Source: Amaurobius ferox
Taxonomy: Eukaryota; Arthropoda; Arachnida; Araneae; Amaurobiidae
Reading direction: 5' to 3'
Length of the DNA stretch: 64,000 nt
Assembly (NCBI GenBank): GCA_951213105.1
Contig: OX578133.1
Coordinates: forward strand, 144,846,051-144,910,050
The position numbers and the translations under genes are program-made. Within the stretch, counting starts at the first letter, position 1, and every line of letters begins with the position of its first letter. Below the pieces are notes generated by a model, which did not search any database, was not told the origin of the DNA, and worked only from the letters and a program-made list of their open reading frames with translations. Shown in pieces: positions 57,290 to 64,000 of this stretch.

Positions 57290-60250
57290 TTCATAGTAAT
57301 AATACGTCTACTAATTCTTATTGTGCAATTTCTTTTAAGCATCCAATTTATAATTCTATAAATTTTGGGAATCTATTTAATAAGTTCTAATATTTATTGC
57401 CTATTGGGGATTTGAGTGTTTCAAAGACTTTTACTTACAACAAGCCGATTGGTAGATCTATTTTTAATTATAATGAAATTTCACAATCTCTCTCTATAGA
57501 TAAAGAATCCATGTTCAATGTAAATAATGAATGTATTTTCCAAGTAAACAATTAAAAATATGTAACAAATATGCTAAATATCTAAATCCACACTTGGCGC
57601 CTATTGTTACAGGAGACTTAGCCATTGTTAAAGACGACACGTTAAGAACTATTATGTCATTTGGCACTAAATTCAGGATACCATCTTATAATAATTCTTT
57701 TAAAGTTTTAAAGTCAATAAAGCTTGATCTTGATGAATATATTTATAAATTAGCTTTGAAATATATTCTGCCTTTAGAGGCATTTAATATGTGGAAATTT
57801 ACTTTATTAAAATTTAATAAAAATACTATTTGTAGTATTAAATTGTCTAGATCTATTTATAATATTGATAATATAAAACACTCCATTAATGATTTACAAA
57901 CATCTTTTGTTATTACTTATGTTGATAAAGCCTCTAATAATTATGCTATTTTCAATAAAAAATTCTACATACAATTTCTGTCAGATTATTTAAGGAATAA
58001 TAGTCTATTTAAACTAGATTCACATTCTATTAATAGTATCAAACTGAAAATTATCAATATGTATAGGGATTTAAATACCAATTATAAATTTCTTAAATTT
58101 CCATATATAGTGCTTATTCCTAAATTTCATAAAAATCCTATTAAATTTAAAGCATTTTCTAGTGGTCATAATACTTACTCTACTACAGCGAGTAAATTAC
58201 TACTAAATTATTTAAATCTAATAAATGATAGTTTAGTTATTCCAGCAATAATTACCTTATTCTAAATAATAGTAAAGAATTAATAAGAAAGATCAATCAT
58301 GCTTAAAGCATTGATTATGAAACACTTTCCAACTTCAATGCAATTTTATTTAAACATGTATAAAATGAAATACATTCCTCGGTAATATTTTAAAACTTAT
58401 CACAATACTACATTAATTTATTATATTTGAAAACGTAAACCTTCATCGAAAAAAATGAACTTCATTCAAATGACGGCATTGAAATGTAAATTGCCTGGTT
58501 TAAACATCTCTAAAATGCGATACATTCCTCGGTTATAATTTTAGAATTATCACAATACTATGATAATTTATTATATTTGAAAACTTCATCGAAAACAACT
58601 GAAATTCATTCAAATGACGTCATAGAAAAAAATAACACGCCTGGCTCTCTCCATAAAAGCAGCATTTCATTCATAAACAATTTCCCATTCATTTCATTCA
58701 TCACAATACTATAATAATTTATTTTATTTAAAAATTAAGACCATGGAGCTACAAGTGATTAAACTCTATACTTAAAACTTCATCGAAGAAATCGTCCTTC
58801 TCTTTGTAAAATCAATGAATATTTCATTCATATCACCTATGCAGACTCCATGAGCTAAATAATTTTGTGTTAAAGAAATACAGCAATTCTAATACAACTC
58901 ATTCTACATATTTTGCTGTTTACATTTTACATAAGTGAAAAATAGGCTTCGTTGTAGAAATAATCAAATTTGGATGATCATTTAAACTCAAATATATTGT
59001 AATTGTGTTGTTTCAGTATGTAGATGCACAGAATTTAAGCAAAAATAAAGCGGTTTTAGGACAGATACAACACTCAATAAGAATTAAAAAGAACTTTAAA
59101 AATCACGATTTTGAGACAAGATGGATGCCATATATCATTTTGAAGTGGGTCACGTGATCTTTTCATATCATGGTCACGTGATCGCTTCATATAAGTGGTG
59201 TAATTATTATTTTAATTTTTATTTAAAAACTACTGGATATATTTCGCTGAATTTTTTTTATGTATTTTATGGAACAATTTGAATATTACCTAAAATTTTC
59301 GAAGCAATTTGTAAATTTTAAATCCGCTTAAAAAATGTTTGAAAAATTAGGTCCCATAGGGTTCAATATATTTCATTTTTCATCCCGGGTTCAATCCAAA
59401 ACTAATTGGGTGATATTATTCATTTATATTCCCATAGGCCCTACAGACCTTCTGAACAACATACTAAAATTTCATTTTGATTAAGTCATTTTTACGGCAG
59501 TTATCGTGCTAATGACAGACAGACAGACAGACAAAGTCATAAACACTCTTCAACTTTGTTGTAAAGTGTTAAAAACTAAATTAATATCACTGGGTAAACT
59601 AATTGGATTTCAAACTTTCGACTTTAAAGATCTTTTCAATAATATTGAGATCTCTGATTTATATGTTGTAATTTTAGCTTTATATAAAGCTTATATTACT
59701 AATCAATCTACTCAAACAATTTTTATCAAATTTTCTAAACTTCTTCACTTTGTTCTTTTCAATAATTATATTTTTTAGGTAAATAAATTACATTTACAAG
59801 TCTCAGAGGTTCCCCAAGGTGGTTGCAGTAACAGTATGTTAGCTAATTCATGTCTTTATCATTATGAACTGTCTTTTACTTGAATAGATTATAGAATTTA
59901 CAGATATGCTGATGATTTGATTTGTTTAGTATGTACTGAAAATTATGTCATAGGTATAGATTTCTATCCACAGAATTTGGAATTAATTCCTAATGAAGCT
60001 ACTATTAGTAATAATATTAATTTTTTTGATTTAAATCTAATTATTGAGCCTACTCATGCAATTGTTACTAATTTATACGATGAAAAAGACTTTCAATTTC
60101 AACATTAATAAAATATTATCATTTCATTCCTGTAACTCGATTTAAATGTTTAGAAACATTATCCTTAATCAACTTTTTAGAATTTATAAATTATCAGATA
60201 AAAAATTTCATGCTAAGCATATAAATAATCTAATAGTTACCAGCAAATTA
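57290..60250 (+). pseudogene. Penelope-like (Naiad-type) linker and RT, plus-strand copy, split by repeat A
   Basis: 57330-57530: SFKHPIYNSINFGNLFN and IGRSIFNYNEIS. 57531-58265: PIVTGDLAIVKDDTLRTIMS, FGTKFRIPS, SFVITYVDKASNNY and PYIVLIPKFHKNP. Family A copy 3 interrupts at 58286-59578. The RT resumes with FQTFDFKDLFNNIEISDLY, VPQGGCSNSMLANS, YADDLICLV, FYPQNLELIPNEA and INFFDLNL to 60108, then MFRNIILNQL out of frame. The CxC linker reads CIF here (57532-57540), one base from a second Cys. In-frame TAG (59776) and TGA (59881) interrupt the core. Inactive. Confidence 0.8.
58286..59578 (+). mobile_element. repeat family A, copy 3, inside the Penelope-like RT
   Basis: Same order as copy 1: GAAAGATCAATCATGCTTAA at the start, CACGTGATC doublet, CCCGGGTTCAATCC, (CAGA)n at about 59514, terminal hairpin 59542-59570. 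An AATTAATA on both sides (58278-58285, 59579-59586) could be an 8-bp target duplication, but it is AT-rich and not seen at the other copies. This copy gives the cleanest junctions because the host RT sequence is recognisable. Confidence 0.8.
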
Positions 60251-60471
60251 TATAAATATCCAGCATATTTAGTACATAGTATAGTTTAAAAGTTTAGAAT
60301 GGTAGTGTCAGATATGTGTGTGACACAGACTGGTTATCTATGTTCTTAGATCGGGGAGCGTCTGCGTCTGCCAAGGAGAGAGGAATCTCCGAGAAGACAG
60401 TTCCGTTGAAATGAAATCGTTTAAGTCGAGGATGTCGGCATGATTAGATTAAACAGTTACCTTCGTAACGG

Positions 60472-60511
60472 GACGTTACTTACAACAGGACGACCTGTTG
60501 TAAGTAACGTC
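60472..60511. repeat. perfect 18-bp stem-loop
   Basis: GACGTTACTTACAACAGG, loop ACGA, then its exact complement CCTGTTGTAAGTAACGTC. It lies in the putative U5 of the solo LTR. Confidence 0.95.
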
Positions 60512-61060
60512 TCTTAGAAAAGCATAGTATCGAATCCAAGAATTGATGATGAAATGATACGGAATCAACAGCTCCTTCAGCGCCTTAGAGCAGAGTCAAC
60601 TTTGGTAGATTAAAAATCAGCTTTTATTATTAGCAAATATGGTATACGATAAAAAGTACAAAATGGTACGTTATGGAGAAGGCATGTGAGACGAGCAATC
60701 GCGAGAAATCGACCTACTCCTACCAAGATGTTCAAGCGTCTCTCTCGTTGCGGGCCCCGAATTGCCTATATATTCGGGCCTTAATCCCGAGACCACCCCG
60801 GATAGAACATTTGTGGAATGTTCTCATGCTCTGGGTGTGTCAAGGACCACCAAACTTCGTATCCTGGGATTATTTCTCCCTTCTCTTGATGACGGCTCAA
60901 ATGCGCACTTTTCTCCGAAATCCGTGCGCTTTGAGAGAAGTTTATAGCTTTGTTTTCCAAAGTTTCCAAGCCGGAGGTATAGGGTCGAAAGTCCAGGCCG
61001 ACCGACTCGCCCGAAAACATGGAGCAGCAGAATGGGCGGCCGGGAAAAGGAGGTATAGGG

Positions 61061-61450
61061 TTGTTGTTGTTGTTGAGACCCAGACCGTCCGACCTGCAAG
61101 AAAGGTGTAAGGTAACTGTTTGGACGGGCGAGAAGTGCCACCCAATTTAGACCGGAACCCAGTGGGGGAGGCATCCACAGGGATCGTACACTCCTTCCCC
61201 TACCACCAACCTCTCGGAAGGACTTACGGACCCACATGTTTAACGTGATCGTACTCCGCATGAACGCGGCGGCAATTGTGGCAGCGTGCAAATCCAGCGC
61301 GCAAACCACCGGGCTACCGCGCCTGAAAAGGGCCAACAGCACGCGGTGTTCCCAGGTGGTCACCCACCCAAGTACTAACCGCGCCCGATGCTGCTTGACT
61401 TCGGTGATCTAACGAGAACCGGTGTTTTCAGCACGGTAGGGCCGTTGACC
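61061..61450 (-). mobile_element. chimeric SINE: full-length 5S rRNA head fused to tRNA-type SINE
   Basis: Minus strand, 390 bp, flanked by a 13-bp duplication AGGAGGTATAGGG (61048-61060, 61451-61463). Order from the 5' end: 119 nt of 5S rRNA sequence (61450-61332), a short CCTTTTCA, then the SINE from GGCGCGGTAGCCC (61323) to a (CAA)n tail. The body matches the SINE at 12373 (GCATGCGGAGT-type block, GCCTCCCCCACTGGG). Relative to that copy about 27 bp with the B box is missing (TTGCAC joins directly to GCTGCCAC). The tandem repeat of the host LTR also contains the flanking motif, so the duplication could partly be pre-existing. Confidence 0.88.
61332..61450 (-). pseudogene. 5S rRNA sequence, full length, SINE head
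   Basis: Minus strand reads GTCAACGGCCCTACC, GCTGAAAACACCGGTTCTCG, GATCACCGAAGTCAAGC, GGTTAGTACTTGGGTGGGTG, ACCACCTGGGAACACC and GTGCTGTTGGC. This is the whole 5S rRNA (119 nt) with a few changes from the usual animal sequence. The internal control region (GAAGTCAAGC A-box part and the TTGGGTGGGTGACC C-box part) is intact by eye. It is fused to a SINE within a target duplication and so is a retroposed copy rather than a normal 5S gene; whether it is transcribed is unknown. Confidence 0.92.
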
Positions 61451-61639
61451 AGGAGGTATAGGGTCGAAAGCCCAGAACGACCGACTCGTCCGAAGACATG
61501 AGTAGCAAAATGGACGTCCGGAGGAGGTATAGGGTGTATGGCCTCAAACGATGTTGAAGAAAATGGCGAGAATTAGGCCTCGAAAAAGATACAAGCTTCT
61601 CACAAGTAGATTATACTTAAAAAGTTTGGATTAGCTGAA

Positions 61640-62650
61640 TATTCATGAATTCTCTTTTTTGTATTTTATATTGGCCAGACATCAACATTCTCTTGATTTA
61701 ATATTACATTGTATTTACATCCCCTTAAATATTAGCCTCACTGTTTTCTATTATACGCCCCATTATTTTGTAGCTCTTACTGTAGAATATCATCTTTTAT
61801 TGCCTTTTCGCATTATTATTATTGTTTCACACGATTGGCAACAGTGGATCTCTACTTTTGAACTTTGCAATTGGCAAAACTGGTCTCTTCATTTTGGGCT
61901 CCAATGGTTAGCATATTCGCAGATTTTTTATTCCAGGTATTCTTGTTTTCTTTATTATTTTTCTATCTTTATGTGTGTAGTATAAATTATTAGTATTTAT
62001 AGATATTATCTATCACTAATATCAGAAACACACAATTTGTGTTCACTTTGATTAAATACTTGGACCTGACGAAGAGTTTTTTCAAAATGAAAAATTCATT
62101 TATTTAGGCCTAGCGCTTATCCACATGTATAGCCTTAATACTTGGATTTTGTTTGTGTTTCAATTATCAAATCCATTCCATTGATATTTGCTGATTATCT
62201 TTAGCTTAATGACTAGATATTTGCATTTTTTCCATTTGATTGATGATTCTCTATTTTATACTTCTTATTATTATGTAGGCATTTTTTTTAAAGTTAGGAT
62301 TTTTGAGTTGAAACTTCTCTCTATTCTATCATTAAAATTTCATATATATATATATTAAAAAAAAGTAGTCGCCGCAGCTGTTTGACTAATTTCTGGAGAT
62401 TCTTTGCTTCGTACCGCAAAAACAATTGCATATAAAAATATGAAATTTGGTACACGTGTAGAAAAAGCTTCGGAAAATACGTTAAAATAAACCGTTGTTT
62501 TGATATATATTGTAGTTTACTAAACATTTAATGTCAAAGTCAAAGACAACATATTTGAGCTGCGAGTTCGCGTCCTGGATAGACTAATAATAGCAAGACC
62601 ACGAATTTTTGCAGGCTGGTACCTACATGGGTGAATTTTTGCAGCATGGA
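61640..62650. other. unassigned DNA
   Basis: AT-rich. Around 62065 ACCTGACGAAGAG resembles text near the ends of some Penelope-like elements, but no link is shown. Around 62380-62480 AAATTTGGTACACG recalls family B. Confidence 0.35.
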
Positions 62651-62656
62651 GCCCCT

Positions 62657-63030
62657 TTTTAACACTTTACAACATAGTTGAAAAGTGTTTATGACTTTGT
62701 TCATTCTGTCTGTCTGTCTGTCTGTCCGTTAGCTCGATAACTACCATAAAAATGACTGTATCAAAATGAAATTTTAGTATGTTTTTCAGACGGTCTATGG
62801 GACCAATGGGAATATAAATAAATAATTTCACCTAATTAGTTTTTTATTGAACCCGGGTTGAAAAAATGAAATACATTGAACCCTATGGGACCTAATTTTT
62901 CAAGCATTTTTTAAGCACATTTAAAATTCACTAATTGCTTCGAAATTTTTAGGAAATATTCACATTATCCCATAAAATATATAAAAAAAATTTCAGTAAA
63001 ATATGTTAGGTAGTTTTTTAATTAAAAATA
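62657..63030 (-). mobile_element. repeat family A, copy 4 (3' part only)
   Basis: Inverted copy: terminal hairpin at 62661-62689, (CTGT)n at 62707-62726, then AACCCGGGTTG and CCTATGGGACCTAATTTTTC. It stops matching near 63030, so it is 5'-truncated. Confidence 0.8.
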
Positions 63031-63454
63031 ATTTAATATAGGGAGAAAAACGAATTCAATTAAATTCTAACTTTTGCGATATCCTCCAGAAAGAAAAAAT
63101 AGATATATTATATAATAAATATCTTTCCAAGAGTTTAATTATTTTGTATGTGAGAGAGGCTTCACAATTAAAAATAAATTTGGTAGATAACAATTTTTCA
63201 AATTTTTTTTTAATTCTATATAACTCTTCATGATATACTTATTTGATGGCGTTTTTAATGCACTTTCCTACGTCCTAGAGATTTAAAATTTGGTGCACAG
63301 CTTAAATTTGTAGAACATTTTATTCTACAGCAATTTGGTGGATCTTTAAATATAGATCCTACATTTTTTTTTTAAATGGCCTGCAAATAATCCCCATTTA
63401 CTTCTATAAATCATTGTTGTAATATTGTTAAAAATTCTGATGTGGACAGCACAT
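63031..63454. other. unassigned DNA
   Basis: AT-rich stretch between family A copy 4 and family C copy 2; nothing recognised. Confidence 0.4.
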
Positions 63455-64000
63455 GTCTTTCTCTGCAGACTCATATTCACGTTCTCTTTATTTCTTCAAT
63501 AATAATTTCATTTTATCTGCACAAAATAACAGTCATAAGTATTTTAAATGACATTGAATTTGCACGTTAAACTTAAATTTGGTTCTCATTTGATAGATGG
63601 ACTTATTGTCAAAGGTGGCGTAGCGAAAACGCAAAAAAACTAAAATATCTAAAGAACGGCTAGTCCTAGAGTAATGGGGTTAGTCTTATTCTTTTTGTTG
63701 TCAAAAATCACGTATAAAATAGGAATTTAATTGATACAATTGAGCACACGTAGTCTTTTATTTTTATATTTAACGATTTTTGCGGGCCATTTCGCAAAAA
63801 CAGCCCGTTCCTTTTTCCCGAATCGTACTAGAATAACCTACAAGTGATTTATATAACAAATTTTGTTAAATTTGGTATATAAATCACTTATAAGTTATTG
63901 AAATATTATACACCAAATTGTGGTAAATTTGGTCCATTAGTTTTTAGCTAGAGTGGATAAAGGCAATTTCTGCCGGTCATTTCGCACAGAAGGCAGATTC
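63455..64000 (+). repeat. repeat family C, copy 2 (runs off the window)
   Basis: Matches 15183 onward: CTGCAGACTCATATTCACG, TCTTTATTTCTTCAATAAT, GGACTTATTGTCAAAGGTGG, AGCGAAAA, then a tandem unit with CCCGAATCGTAC, CAAGTGATTTAT, GTTAAATTTGGT and AGAGTGGATA. Confidence 0.7.

Larger units (their letters stand above)
60973..61545 (+). repeat. ~75-bp tandem units in LTR U3
   Basis: Unit starts at about 60974, 61049/61452 (split by the SINE) and 61526, each GGAGGTATAGGG then TCGAAAG, GACCGACTCG and GGACGTCCGG-like text. The third is cut short by TGTATGG. Confidence 0.8.
60306..61604 (-). mobile_element. solo LTR, minus strand, with a SINE in U3
   Basis: Minus strand starts TGTGAGAAGC (61604) and ends ATCTGACA (60306), TG...CA. 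Flanks AGTAG (61605-61609) and GGTAG (60301-60305) are a 4/5 match for a duplication. On the minus strand a TATA-like CGAATATATAGG lies at about 60776-60765 and AATAAAA at about 60630, giving U3-R-U5. U3 contains ~75-bp tandem units beginning GGAGGTATAGGG on the plus strand. Without the SINE and its duplicated site it is about 900 bp. No internal retrotransposon sequence adjoins it. Confidence 0.65.

Noticed and set aside
58278..59586. TTAA target of a piggyBac element for family A copy 3
   Set aside because: TTAA occurs near both edges, but the ends lack CCCTTT-type inverted repeats and the other copies do not have TTAA at the same offset.
60673..61110. 145-codon plus-strand frame, with overlapping frames on both strands to 61363
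   Set aside because: It lies in LTR U3 and the SINE; the minus-strand version repeats the SINE translation seen at 12373-12632.
61332..61450. Functional single-copy 5S rRNA gene
   Set aside because: It is fused to a SINE within a target duplication and has several substitutions, so a retroposed copy is more likely; transcription cannot be excluded.
61659..61985. 108-codon frame rich in hydrophobic residues
   Set aside because: AT-rich chance frame with no splice context, domain or homologue recognised.

Overview
This is animal nuclear DNA, most likely from a spider or another arachnid. It is AT-rich and gene-poor, with introns over 20 kb long, and it is packed with Tc1/mariner, Tigger, piggyBac-like, hAT, Ty1/copia, LINE, Penelope-like (Naiad-type) and tRNA-derived SINE sequences. 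The arachnid assignment is an inference from intron size and repeat content. No search was run, and every identity below was judged by eye.

The only host gene I can support is a spinster (spin/SPNS) major-facilitator transporter on the minus strand. Three coding exons are visible: 53333-53084 (start codon), 30990-30788 and 5113-4962. Their splice phases fit, and the gene continues past the left edge. The two introns are about 22.1 kb and 25.7 kb, so almost everything else in the window lies inside them.

Region by region. 1-4960: a 24-bp minisatellite and old repeats (families B, F, D). 5.1-10.6 kb: a hairpin-ended repeat (family A) and unassigned DNA. 10.6-14.2 kb: an AT-rich palindrome, then a Tigger transposon carrying a nested solo copia-type LTR and a SINE that interrupts its transposase. 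14.3-16.9 kb: three tandem-repeat blocks. 17.1-19.6 kb: a TA-flanked long-TIR element holding a piggyBac-type MITE and a second SINE. 20.0-22.75 kb: a family A copy split by a Tc1 element. 23.1-30.15 kb: a complete Ty1/copia retrotransposon with 796-bp LTRs and an unbroken 1,449-codon gag-pol frame. 31.1-38.3 kb: a second Tc1, hAT remnants and a LINE ORF1 relic. 40.8-51.5 kb: a large imperfect inverted duplication with a long-TIR MITE in one arm and a 482-bp LTR-flanked element (TRIM-like) in the other. 55.0-60.3 kb: two Penelope-like copies head to head, with endonuclease before RT in the plus-strand copy, as in Naiads. 60.3-61.6 kb: a solo LTR on the minus strand whose U3 carries a SINE headed by a full-length 5S rRNA sequence. 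62.6-64.0 kb: further repeat fragments.

The most interesting signals are two Pol III-related retroelements. One is the TRIM-like element, whose LTRs each contain a tRNA-like A box and B box and whose insertion is proven by empty paralogous sites in the same window. The other is the 5S-SINE chimera, in which the tRNA-type B box is deleted while a complete 5S gene with its internal control region sits at the 5' end.
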